Source: JBJXGE01 sp046154185
GTDB lineage: Bacteria > Planctomycetota > UBA8108 > UBA1146 > JAJFFE01
NCBI GenBank assembly: GCA_046154185.1
Contig: JBJXGE010000049.1
Span: 1-64,000 of the forward strand
Direction of reading: 5' to 3'
Length of the DNA: 64,000 nt
Part shown: piece by piece, positions 17,745 to 26,964 of the stretch
Layout of the letters: every line of letters begins with the position of its first letter
How positions within the stretch are numbered: position 1 is the first letter of the stretch
Position numbers and translations under genes: made by a program
Notes under the pieces: generated by a model
What the model was told of the DNA's origin: nothing
Seen by the model: the letters and a program-made list of their open reading frames with translations, nothing else
Database searches by the model: none

Positions 17745-18836
17745 GTGAAAGAACGCGTACTGCTCTGCATCGGGACCAAGAAGGGCGTCTTTGTCGCGGA
17801 GGCCGCGAAGAACCGTCGCAGCTTTTCGCTGCGCGGACCCTTCGGACCCGGCGTGTCCGTCTACTCGACGTTGATCGATACGCGCCGCGCTCCGCGCATG
17901 TATGCGTCGAGCTGTAACGCATTCTTCGGCATGAAAGTGCTCGTGTCGTCCGATCTCGGGAAGACATTCAAAGAGACGAAGTCCGCGCCCGAGTTTCCGA
18001 AAGACGACGGCCGCGCGCTCATCAATATTTGGTCGCTGGAGCCGGGTGATGGCAAGAACGATCTCTGGTGCGGCGTCCAACCGGCATCGCTCTTCAAGAG
18101 CAACGACGGCGGCGATTCTTGGGAGATGGTTTCGAGCCTCAGCAATCACGATCATGCGCGCAAGTGGCATCCCGGAAATGGCGGGCTTTGTTTACACACG
18201 ATCCTTCGCGATGGTGATCGCGTGCACGTCGGCATCTCGACGGGTGGCCACTATCTGAGTGAGGACAAAGGCGCGAGCTTCGCGCCATCGAACAACGGCA
18301 TCGGCGCTGGTTTCGTGCCGGATCCGTATCCCGAGTACGGACAGTGCGTGCACAAGATCGCCGGCCACAAAGATGCGCCGGGCCGTCTCTACATACAAAA
18401 CCACGGCGGCTGGGCCGATCGACCGGGGATCGGCGTATTGCGAAGCGATGACAACGGCCATTCGTGGCGTCAGATCAGCAAGGGGCTGCCGTCCGACTTC
18501 GGTTTCCCTCTCGTCGTGCATCCGCACGATCCCGACACGCTCTATGTCGTGCCGCTCGACGCGTCGACGCGCACATGTCCGGATAGCGCGCCCGCGGTGT
18601 GGCGCAGCGAAAATGGCGGCGGCTCGTGGAAGCGGCTCGCGCGTGGGCTGCCGAAGAAGGAGAGTTACTTCACGATCCTGCGCGATGCGATGACCATCGA
18701 CGAGCACAAGACGCCGGCGCTTTACTTCGGCACGACGACCGGTCAGCTTTGGATCGGACGCGAAGGCGGCGAAGAGTGGGAGTGCTTGTTCGATTCGCTT
18801 CCGCCGATTAACTGCGTCAAAGTCGCGATTGCCTAA
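17745..18836 (+). CDS. BNR/Asp-box repeat beta-propeller protein
   Basis: A 363-aa protein with several Asp-box motifs S-x-D-x-G-x-x-W/F: SSDLGKTF, SNDGGDSW, SEDKGASF, SDDNGHSW and SENGGGSW. These place it in the sialidase/BNR propeller superfamily ('exo-alpha-sialidase-like'). No signal peptide is present, unlike true secreted sialidases, and the sialidase arginine triad is not evident, so glycosidase activity should not be assumed. GTG 17745 is chosen for AGGAGG 6 bases upstream. It follows the MoaD-like gene directly; I recall this pairing from other soil bacteria, which suggests a shared role. Confidence 0.85.
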   Translation: MKERVLLCIGTKKGVFVAEAAKNRRSFSLRGPFGPGVSVYSTLIDTRRAPRMYASSCNAFFGMKVLVSSDLGKTFKETKSAPEFPKDDGRALINIWSLEPGDGKNDLWCGVQPASLFKSNDGGDSWEMVSSLSNHDHARKWHPGNGGLCLHTILRDGDRVHVGISTGGHYLSEDKGASFAPSNNGIGAGFVPDPYPEYGQCVHKIAGHKDAPGRLYIQNHGGWADRPGIGVLRSDDNGHSWRQISKGLPSDFGFPLVVHPHDPDTLYVVPLDASTRTCPDSAPAVWRSENGGGSWKRLARGLPKKESYFTILRDAMTIDEHKTPALYFGTTTGQLWIGREGGEEWECLFDSLPPINCVKVAIA

Positions 18837-18850
18837 TCGTGATGGCGTGA

Positions 18851-18899
18851 AGGGAGCCCGCGCGGCATGCGATTTTTCCGCATTCTCGCTGGGCTCCCT
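18851..18899 (+). terminator. Long hairpin after the BNR gene
   Basis: Arms AGGGAGCCC (18851-18859) and GGGCTCCCT (18891-18899) pair perfectly. A nested ATGCG/CGCAT stem closes around a T-rich loop. It begins 14 bases after the stop codon. It has no T tract, so it would be a factor-assisted or non-canonical terminator. Confidence 0.5.
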
Positions 18900-19009
18900 G
18901 GCGGACACGCCGGTCGTGACTTGCAACGAACCGCCGTGCGACACACGCCGTGCTTGCCAATATGTATGTCGGTGGACGGTAGTGGCAGGTCACCAGTGGA
19001 AGGAACGCC

Positions 19010-19711
19010 GTGCTGAAGCGAATCGCGGACGGTCGCACGGATCTCGTGTTCGACTTCCTTGCCGCCGGCCACCCGGCCAGTTCGGTCGATGAAAACGGCG
19101 TGTCGCTGATCAAGTGGTGCGCGCACTATGGCGATGTGAGCGCGATTCGGTATTTGCTCGCGCACGGCGAATCGCTCACGGCGCTGGGTGACAACTTCGA
19201 TCTCAATGGCGCTGCGTTTCATGGCCACTGGCGACTGTGTCAGTTTCTGATCGAACGCGGCGCGGATGTGAATAAGCCCCTGAACGAGACTGGGGAAACG
19301 CCGCTTCACTCGTCGCTTTGCAAAGCGAATCGGCCCACCTACCACTTCGTGCTGAAAGTGTTGCTCGCGAACGGCGCGACTCCGAATTGCGTCACTAAGC
19401 CGGGTGTCCCGACCGGAGCCTTCATGCGAGACGCGCGGACCAAAGGCGAAACGCCGCTCCATCGCGCGGCGGCATTTGGTTCCGCCGACGACATCCAGTT
19501 GTTGATCGCGGCCGGCGCGAAACTCGACGCCAAAGACGCGCACGGCGACTCGCCGCTCAGTTGGGCGAGTTGGCACTTGCGGCCCGATCACGTGCTGCGC
19601 CTGTTGTGCTACGGTGGATTCACGATTCATTCGCATCGGAATTCGACGTTCGACCACGGCGCGGGTTGGGGCGAGATGGAGTCGTCACTGCTCGGCACGC
19701 CACACGTCTGA
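19010..19711 (+). CDS. Ankyrin repeat protein
   Basis: A 233-aa protein built of ankyrin repeats of about 33 residues: NGVSLIKWCAHYGDVSAIRY, DLNGAAFHGHWRLCQFLIE then RGADVN, GETPLHSSLCKANRP, GETPLHRAAAFGSADDIQ then LLIAAGAKLDAKD, and GDSPLSWASWHLRPD. The two G-E-T-P-L-H cores are canonical. There is no signal peptide or other domain; it is probably a cytosolic interaction protein. The start is GTG 19010. Partner unknown. Confidence 0.87.
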   Translation: MLKRIADGRTDLVFDFLAAGHPASSVDENGVSLIKWCAHYGDVSAIRYLLAHGESLTALGDNFDLNGAAFHGHWRLCQFLIERGADVNKPLNETGETPLHSSLCKANRPTYHFVLKVLLANGATPNCVTKPGVPTGAFMRDARTKGETPLHRAAAFGSADDIQLLIAAGAKLDAKDAHGDSPLSWASWHLRPDHVLRLLCYGGFTIHSHRNSTFDHGAGWGEMESSLLGTPHV

Positions 19712-19804
19712 GGTGACACGAGCTTGGCGCGCTAAGGTTCGCCTTGTAGACTCCGCCGCCGCGCACCTAATACCGACAAACCTCGTGTAAGACTCGGAGT
19801 CGTC

Positions 19805-20566
19805 ATGCTTGAATTGTTGGCCGACCCACAAGCGTGGCTCGCCTTCGCCACCCTCACTGTCCTCGAGCTCGTGCTCGGGATCGACAACATCGTGTTCATC
19901 GCGATTCTCGCGGACAAGCTGCCGAGCAACCAAGCCAACAAAGTGCGTCGTCTTGGCCTGATCATGGCGATGCTTCTGCGCGTCGGTCTCTTGTTCATCA
20001 TCTCTTGGGTGATCGGCCTCACGGCGCCGCTCTTCTCAGTGTGGCAGCACGAGATCTCCGGCCGCGATTTGATCCTGATCGGCGGCGGGCTGTTTCTGTT
20101 GTGGAAGAGCACCGGCGAGATCCATCAGGCGTTGGAGGGCAAGGAAGGCCACTCTTCCAGTGCGGTCAAGGCGACGTTCAGCGCGGTGCTCGTCCAGATC
20201 ATGCTGCTCGACGTGGTGTTTTCGCTCGACTCGATCATCACCGCGGTTGGCATGGTCGATCAGATCCAGGTGATGATCGCCGCCGTCGTCGCCTCGGTCG
20301 GACTCATGCTAGTTTTCGCCGGCACGATCGCGCGATTCGTGTCCGCGCACCCGACGATCAAAATGCTCGCGCTCTCGTTCTTGGTCGTGATCGCCGTGAT
20401 GCTCATCGCCGAAGGTTTCGACCACCCCGTGCCAAAGGGCTACGTGTACTTCGGCATGGCGTTCTCGGTCGCCGTCGAATTTTTGAACATACGCGTCCGG
20501 AAACGCTCGGCGAAACCTGTTCACTTGCATGCGCCGTATGCGGAGGAAGGCAAAGTGACGGAATGA
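19805..20566 (+). CDS. TerC family integral membrane protein
   Basis: A 253-aa polytopic protein. The diagnostic TerC motifs are ELVLGIDNIVFI near residue 20 and VVFSLDSIITAVGM near residue 140, each with a membrane-embedded acidic residue. About seven hydrophobic segments are seen, with a cytosolic loop (EIHQALEGKEGHSS) in between. The family is linked to metal ion (for example Mn2+) efflux and tellurite resistance operons. No other ter genes are present, so a metal-homeostasis role is the more likely reading. Confidence 0.9.
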   Translation: MLELLADPQAWLAFATLTVLELVLGIDNIVFIAILADKLPSNQANKVRRLGLIMAMLLRVGLLFIISWVIGLTAPLFSVWQHEISGRDLILIGGGLFLLWKSTGEIHQALEGKEGHSSSAVKATFSAVLVQIMLLDVVFSLDSIITAVGMVDQIQVMIAAVVASVGLMLVFAGTIARFVSAHPTIKMLALSFLVVIAVMLIAEGFDHPVPKGYVYFGMAFSVAVEFLNIRVRKRSAKPVHLHAPYAEEGKVTE

Positions 20567-20594
20567 GCGCGTATTCGGACATGGGTCCGCTCGC

Positions 20595-22178
20595 TCAATT
20601 CTTCGCCCGCACCCAGCGAAACAGCTCCACTAACTTCGGCGGTTGGCCCGTGCGCAGGACGCCGACGCGGAAGATGCGTCCGCAAAGCGTGAGCATCAAC
20701 GCGGTCGTGGCGACCAGCAGCACTAGCGTACCCACTTCGTCGATCAAGGGCGGGTCGGCGGCGGCGCGGTTCATCATGATGAACGGCGTGTAGATCGGGA
20801 TCCACGACAGGATGCGCGCCACCGTGCCGTTCGGTTCGCGCGGGATGAACTGCATCGTGATGAGCGGCACCATCATGATCACCATGAGCGGCATCATCAT
20901 ATTTTGCGCTTCCTTGAGCGTGTTGCAGACACTGCCGATCGTCAGGAAAAGGCACGCGTAGAGGAGATAGCCGAGCACAAAATACACGGCGAACTTCGGC
21001 ACGAGCCCCGTCGACTTCAGCATGCGCAAGAGTTCCATCGCCCATTCGGCGTCCGACTGATATTGGAGCACGAGAAACATATACAAGATCCACGAACCCA
21101 ACACCGTGAGGCCGACGCCGGCGATGCCGAGCAGCTTGCCGAGCATGAGCTCGCTCGGCGTCACCGACGAGAGCAGCACTTCGACCAGCCGGTTCGACTT
21201 TTCCTCGATCATGTTGTTGAGCAGCATCTGCGCGATCGTGAAGACGGCGAGCCATAAGAAATAGACAAAGCCGACAGGCGCCCACTGCCGCAGCTCGTCG
21301 GCGAGGCTGACGGTCTCCTGGCCGACGGCTTTCTTCGGATTCAGACTCGTTACCGGCAGAAACGTGCGCTGGATCGCCTTGACGTCATCGCTCTGTATAC
21401 CCTTCGCGATGAATTCGCGGCGCTGAATCTCCTCGCGCACGACTTGCTCGATCTCATCCTTGAGCTCGTCGTCCGCGAGATTCGAGCACCAAAACTGGAT
21501 GCCTCGGCGTCCTTCACTCGTCAGCGCCGGCGCCTCGAGTGGCCGCACGATCGCGCGCTCGACGTTGGCTGGAATCAAGATGGCGGCGAACAACGTGTCC
21601 GTTGCGCCATCGACCGTGATGGATTGATCGCCGCGCAGATAGGGTTTGAGTTCCTCGATCACAGTATCGAGCGGACCCGTGACGCTGACGCCAGTCGGCG
21701 CGTCGACTTTGCGGAATCGTCGCTTCGGTTCCTCGAAGTCCGGCGCGCCGGGTTTGAGGAACGGCTTCAAGACCGCGAGATTCTCCGTGAGCCCGCCGCT
21801 CGCGAGAAATTGCTCGAGCGCATCCGAATTGGTATCCGCGAATTTCGCCAGCATGTCCTTGAAGTCGGCCGGGATTTTCTCAAGGTCGATCATCTCGGCG
21901 CCGGCGGGCAGATTCGCATTCTCCTGCGCATAGTTCTGCAGCGCCCGAAAAACATCGCGAACATGGATGCGCTCGAGACTGCGCTCCACGACGGCGCCAA
22001 ACGCGCCCGATTGATCGACGATTACGAAATGTCGCGTCGGCTTCGTTTGCTCCAAGAATTTGCCGACGCCGACCGACACGGTCACAATCAGCGGCACGAC
22101 GAACAGGCCGAGCCAAAACCCCTTGGTCTTGACGTTGTCGGAGAACTCACGTTGTGCGACGAGAAACAAGTTGCGCAT
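20595..22178 (-). CDS. ABC-2 type exporter permease (NatB-like)
   Basis: A 527-aa membrane subunit. One transmembrane helix near residue 20-40 (GFWLGLFVVPLIVTVSVGVG) is followed by a large extracytoplasmic region (about 45-295). Five or six further helices run to the end (for example FVYFLWLAVFTIAQMLL, VLGYLLYACLFLTIGSV, MMMPLMVIMMVPLITM). This matches NatB/'ABC transporter permease' of the ABC-2 group. The NLVEVLLSS-type coupling segment is seen as SNRLVEVLLSSV. The gene starts 56 bp downstream of its ATPase gene on the same strand and surely forms the exporter with it. Substrate unknown; Na+ is only a family precedent. Confidence 0.9.
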   Translation of the reverse strand: MRNLFLVAQREFSDNVKTKGFWLGLFVVPLIVTVSVGVGKFLEQTKPTRHFVIVDQSGAFGAVVERSLERIHVRDVFRALQNYAQENANLPAGAEMIDLEKIPADFKDMLAKFADTNSDALEQFLASGGLTENLAVLKPFLKPGAPDFEEPKRRFRKVDAPTGVSVTGPLDTVIEELKPYLRGDQSITVDGATDTLFAAILIPANVERAIVRPLEAPALTSEGRRGIQFWCSNLADDELKDEIEQVVREEIQRREFIAKGIQSDDVKAIQRTFLPVTSLNPKKAVGQETVSLADELRQWAPVGFVYFLWLAVFTIAQMLLNNMIEEKSNRLVEVLLSSVTPSELMLGKLLGIAGVGLTVLGSWILYMFLVLQYQSDAEWAMELLRMLKSTGLVPKFAVYFVLGYLLYACLFLTIGSVCNTLKEAQNMMMPLMVIMMVPLITMQFIPREPNGTVARILSWIPIYTPFIMMNRAAADPPLIDEVGTLVLLVATTALMLTLCGRIFRVGVLRTGQPPKLVELFRWVRAKN

Positions 22179-22234
22179 GGGTCTTCTCAGTTTTTCGCGG
22201 CGTCCCTGCTTGGCGCCGTAATTTCACCGGATAG

Positions 22235-23185
22235 CTAACGAATTCGCGCCTCCCGCGCCTCAGGACCGACGAGTCGCACGAAAACTTCATGGAGCGTCGG
22301 GTCGGTGTGATCGAATCTTCGCAATCGAATTCCGGATGCGAAACACGTCTGCAAGATTGCCTGCGGGTCGGCGTGTTCGCGCAGCTCGAGCTCCCAACGG
22401 GTTTGCTTGGCGCCAACGGCGAGCGCCGGTTCTTCCTCGATCGGCTCCAGTCCGACCACATCACGAAGTGCGCGGAGTGGCGCAACGTCGTCGTCGGTTT
22501 CGATGCGCACGCGGTGGGGGAGCGTCCGCAGCGCCTCGGCTAGCGAGCCGTCGAACAGCTTCTTACCGCGCGCGATGATGATGACGCGATCACACATGCG
22601 CTCGGCGTGTTGCATGACGTGGGTCGAAAACAACACGGTGCGTCGACGCGCGCGCAAGTCGCTGATGAGTTGCTCGAGCACTTGCTGATTAACGGGATCG
22701 AGCCCGGAAAACGGCTCGTCGAAGATTACCAACTCCGGGTCATGCGCGATCGAAGCGAGCACTTGCACCTTTTGCCCCATGCCCTTCGACAACGCTTCGG
22801 TGCGTTTCTCGGCGAAATCCTTCAGCCCGTAGCGCTCGAGCAGCTCGAACGCGCGTCGCTTCGCCGTTTTTCGGTCGAGCCCCTTCAGCGTCGCGAAGTA
22901 GGCGATGATCGACCAGGTCTTCATCTTCTTGTAGAGGCCTTTTTCCTCCGGCAGGTAGCCGATGCGATTGCGCACTTCGAGCGCGGATGGTTTGCCGAAT
23001 ACCGCGATGCGACCGCTCGTCGGCTGGTAGATATCGAGCAGCATGCGAATGGTCGTCGTCTTGCCGGCGCCGTTGGGGCCGAGAAAGCCGGTGATCGATC
23101 CTTCCTCTACCGTGAAGCTGACGTCATCGACGGCGCGAAACTCGCCGAAGAGCTTGGAAACGTGGTCAACTTCGAGAATTTTCAT
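22235..23185 (-). CDS. ABC transporter ATP-binding protein (NatA-like)
   Basis: A 316-aa ATPase with Walker A GPNGAGKTT, Q-loop region IGYLPEEKGLYKKM, signature LSKGMGQKVQ, Walker B LVIFDEPFSGLDP, and the switch His in FSTHVMQ. The signature sequence (LSKGM-G-Q-K) is the variant seen in NatA-type ATPases. A C-terminal extension of about 90 residues ends DPTLHEVFVRLVG, typical of ABC-2 exporter ATPases. ATG 23185 is chosen as it opens the ATPase fold; the upstream in-frame extension is unlike the family. Pairs with the permease at 20595. Confidence 0.92.
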   Translation of the reverse strand: MKILEVDHVSKLFGEFRAVDDVSFTVEEGSITGFLGPNGAGKTTTIRMLLDIYQPTSGRIAVFGKPSALEVRNRIGYLPEEKGLYKKMKTWSIIAYFATLKGLDRKTAKRRAFELLERYGLKDFAEKRTEALSKGMGQKVQVLASIAHDPELVIFDEPFSGLDPVNQQVLEQLISDLRARRRTVLFSTHVMQHAERMCDRVIIIARGKKLFDGSLAEALRTLPHRVRIETDDDVAPLRALRDVVGLEPIEEEPALAVGAKQTRWELELREHADPQAILQTCFASGIRLRRFDHTDPTLHEVFVRLVGPEAREARIR

Positions 23186-23456
23186 GCGGTGCTTTGTTGA
23201 GCGAACGTGGCGAGAGTCGCCGGCCGAGAGGTCGCCGTAGGACGTTTTCGTGACGCGCCCCCAACTTAGAGCATCGACTGCTTCGAGTCTAGCGACGCCC
23301 CGCGAGCGGCGCGCGCGGTTCCACTGTGACTCTGACCGCCTCCTTCGAGGTCCGAGTAGACAAGGGCCGTCCGTTGCGATTCGATGCGCGGTGAAAGCGG
23401 CGCGTTCGGCTCTTCCGATCCCCTCGAGCGAATGCGTGGCAGCGAAAGGCAGTTCG

Positions 23457-24794
23457 ATGCGGACCGTGATGCTTCGAATGGTTGCGTGCACCTCCCTCGT
23501 GTGTCTCGGCGGCTTGGGTGTGAATTATGAAACGAGTGCGGCGCTGTCCGAGGGGATTCCGGGTGGACTCGTGAAACGCCTCGAAGCGGCGCTTGCGAAT
23601 GGCGATAACGCGTCGCTGATCGACGCACTCGCGGAGTTGTCACAGTTCCCGGCCGCCGAAGCAGCGCGCTACGTGCTGGAAGTGGCGGCGGTGAGTCTCG
23701 ACGACAAGGTGTTCGAGCGCGCGCTGGAGACACTCGGGGGCTACGGCAACTCGGCGCTCGATCCGCTCTTTGTCGAACTTCTCGCGCAGCGGAAACTGAA
23801 GCCGATGCTGCTGGCCGTCGTGCTGACATACGCCGGCCGTCAATCGGATGCCATCTCTGAGCAATGGGTGTTAACCGGACTCGTTCATCCGGCGGAACTC
23901 GTGCAGCGAAACGCGATCGATGCGGCGGTCGCGCGGCGCTCTAAACGATCGATCGATGTGCTACTCGATGTCCTGGAGAAGGAAGGCATCGATGTGGGGC
24001 TCATCGGCTACGACGCTCACGTCGCGCTCGTGAACCTCACCGGCGTTGATTTCGACAACATTGAAGATTGGCGTAACTACTGGTCCGCGAACCGCGAGTC
24101 GTTCGACCCCGCGAAAGTCGGTGCGGATGCCGGCAAGACCGCGATTCCGCGCAAGCAGATCGATACGCCGACCTTTTTCGGTCTCGAAATCATCAGCCGT
24201 CGCGTCACGTTCGTCGTCGATATTTCGGGATCGATGACCATGTACGACGAGGGCGGCGAGGAAGGCGGCGGCAAGTCGGACCGGCGCGTGCGAGAGCGCA
24301 TGGCGCGCACGCGGCGGGAACTCGCGAACGCGATCAGCAAGCTCGATGGCCGCGCGTTCTTCAATGTCATTGCGTTCAACAACGCGGTCCATCCGTTCAT
24401 GAAGTCGTTGGTGTCGGCGAGCGAGGCGAACAAAGGCAAAGCGCTGAACTTCGTGCGCAAACTCGCCGCCGACAACGCGACGCACACCGACGAGGCGTTG
24501 CGGCGAGCTTTCGACGACACGTCGGTCGACACGATTATTCTGTTGAGCGATGGCGCGCCCATGAAATCGCAGAATGAAGGACCCGAGCAGCTCATTCCGC
24601 GCATCCTGAGCGACGTGAAACAGCTCAATCGTCTGCGTCGAGTGCGGATCTTCACGCTCGGCTTCGAAGGTCAGGGTCAGTGGCCGCCCGGCTCGAAGTA
24701 CGCCGGCCAGCCGCCGGTCGACGCCGCGCAAATGGTGTCGTTCTTGAAGCAACTGGCGGCGGAAAACCGCGGCACGTACAAAGCGATCGATTGA
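23457..24794 (+). CDS. Secreted or envelope VWA-domain protein with HEAT-like N-terminus
   Basis: A 445-aa protein. An N-terminal hydrophobic segment (VMLRMVACTSLVCLGGLGV) probably exports it. Residues about 35-200 are helical and repeat-like (EAARYVLEVAAVSLDD, FERALETLGGYGN, SDAISEQWVLTGL). The von Willebrand A domain follows from about 245: MIDAS D-x-S-x-S with Asp255, Ser257 and Ser259, a T in ATHTDEALRRAF, and LLSDGAP. A complete MIDAS suggests divalent-metal-dependent binding. ATG 23457 has AAAGG upstream. Divergent from the ABC exporter, 271 bp apart. Confidence 0.83.
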   Translation: MRTVMLRMVACTSLVCLGGLGVNYETSAALSEGIPGGLVKRLEAALANGDNASLIDALAELSQFPAAEAARYVLEVAAVSLDDKVFERALETLGGYGNSALDPLFVELLAQRKLKPMLLAVVLTYAGRQSDAISEQWVLTGLVHPAELVQRNAIDAAVARRSKRSIDVLLDVLEKEGIDVGLIGYDAHVALVNLTGVDFDNIEDWRNYWSANRESFDPAKVGADAGKTAIPRKQIDTPTFFGLEIISRRVTFVVDISGSMTMYDEGGEEGGGKSDRRVRERMARTRRELANAISKLDGRAFFNVIAFNNAVHPFMKSLVSASEANKGKALNFVRKLAADNATHTDEALRRAFDDTSVDTIILLSDGAPMKSQNEGPEQLIPRILSDVKQLNRLRRVRIFTLGFEGQGQWPPGSKYAGQPPVDAAQMVSFLKQLAAENRGTYKAID

Positions 24795-24910
24795 TCACGG
24801 CGGGCGCGCCCTCGACCGATCTGGTCCAATCTGCCAGAATGCCGCGTTTGGTTGCGGGCACCGGAGCGTCCGGCGTCCGCCGCCACCGATTTTCTACGAT
24901 AGGATTCTTC

Positions 24911-26290
<1,380 letters not shown>

Positions 26291-26355
26291 GGTGCCGCAC
26301 TATGCGTCGAATAGTGCAGACCTTTCCAGCCGTTCAACCGCGGAGGGTAGAGTAA

Positions 26356-26829
26356 GTGAGTGAGTTGACCGATTTCCTGGCGGCCCATGGCTATGTGCGC
26401 GTACCGCTCAGACGCAGCGTCGTGGGTCATTTCCACACGGACGGCACGCTCAACGGTCGCCCGGTGGAGGTGTTGGTGGACACCGGGGCCGCTATCACCG
26501 TAGTCGCTATGTCAGTGGTTCAGGCCGTCGGCCTCCGCTCGGAATGGATGAACCGCGAGGCGGGCGGGGCAGGCGGCGCCCTTGATCAGTATCGGGTCGA
26601 GGGGGCGGTCTTGCAGCTCGGGTCGCTGATCCCACGGCTGGCGGGCCCGGCCGGGCTGGACTTCGAGCACGTGAACGCCCCGCTCAGAGCGAACGGGTCG
26701 GCCGAGGTCGATGTCATCCTCGGGGCGGACGTGTTTGACGCTCATGCGGCCGTGATCGACTACGCCACAGAGTCCCTGTTTCTAAAGGCGGTCGCGGCTG
26801 AACCAAACGCTGCACCAACGATCGACTGA
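26356..26829 (+). CDS. Retropepsin-like aspartic protease domain protein
   Basis: A 157-aa single-domain protein. The catalytic motif is VLVDTGAAITVV (Asp42-Thr-Gly-Ala), followed by DQYRVEGAVLQLG strands and the second hydrophobic-hydrophobic-Gly of the fold in VILGADVFDAHAAVIDY. It would have to act as a dimer, as retropepsins do. There is no signal peptide or transmembrane segment, unlike many bacterial members of the clan that are secreted. Start GTG 26356. It closely follows the helicase gene (65 bp). Substrate unknown. Confidence 0.82.
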   Translation: MSELTDFLAAHGYVRVPLRRSVVGHFHTDGTLNGRPVEVLVDTGAAITVVAMSVVQAVGLRSEWMNREAGGAGGALDQYRVEGAVLQLGSLIPRLAGPAGLDFEHVNAPLRANGSAEVDVILGADVFDAHAAVIDYATESLFLKAVAAEPNAAPTID

Positions 26830-26930
26830 GCCTATTCCATGCGTTAACCATTTTTCCGCAAAGCGACTCGATCCACTCTGCATACAAAAGAGCCCCAGCT
26901 GCTCCAATAAACCACAGTCGTTTCTAGTGA

Positions 26931-26955
26931 GAGCGCGGGCGTCTAACCCGCGCTC
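26931..26955 (-). terminator. Perfect hairpin between convergent genes
   Basis: Arms GAGCGCGGG (26931-26939) and CCCGCGCTC (26947-26955) pair over 9 bp with a 7-nt loop. It lies 9 bases beyond the stop of the minus-strand dehydrogenase and 101 bases beyond the plus-strand protease gene. It could serve both; there is no strong T tract on either side. Confidence 0.55.
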
Positions 26956-26964
26956 ATCGCTGGT

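Noticed and set aside
19834..20793. A 319-codon frame overlapping terC in another plus frame
   Set aside because: Arg/His-rich nonsense translation; TerC motifs are in the other frame, and the extension past 20595 is antisense to the ABC permease.
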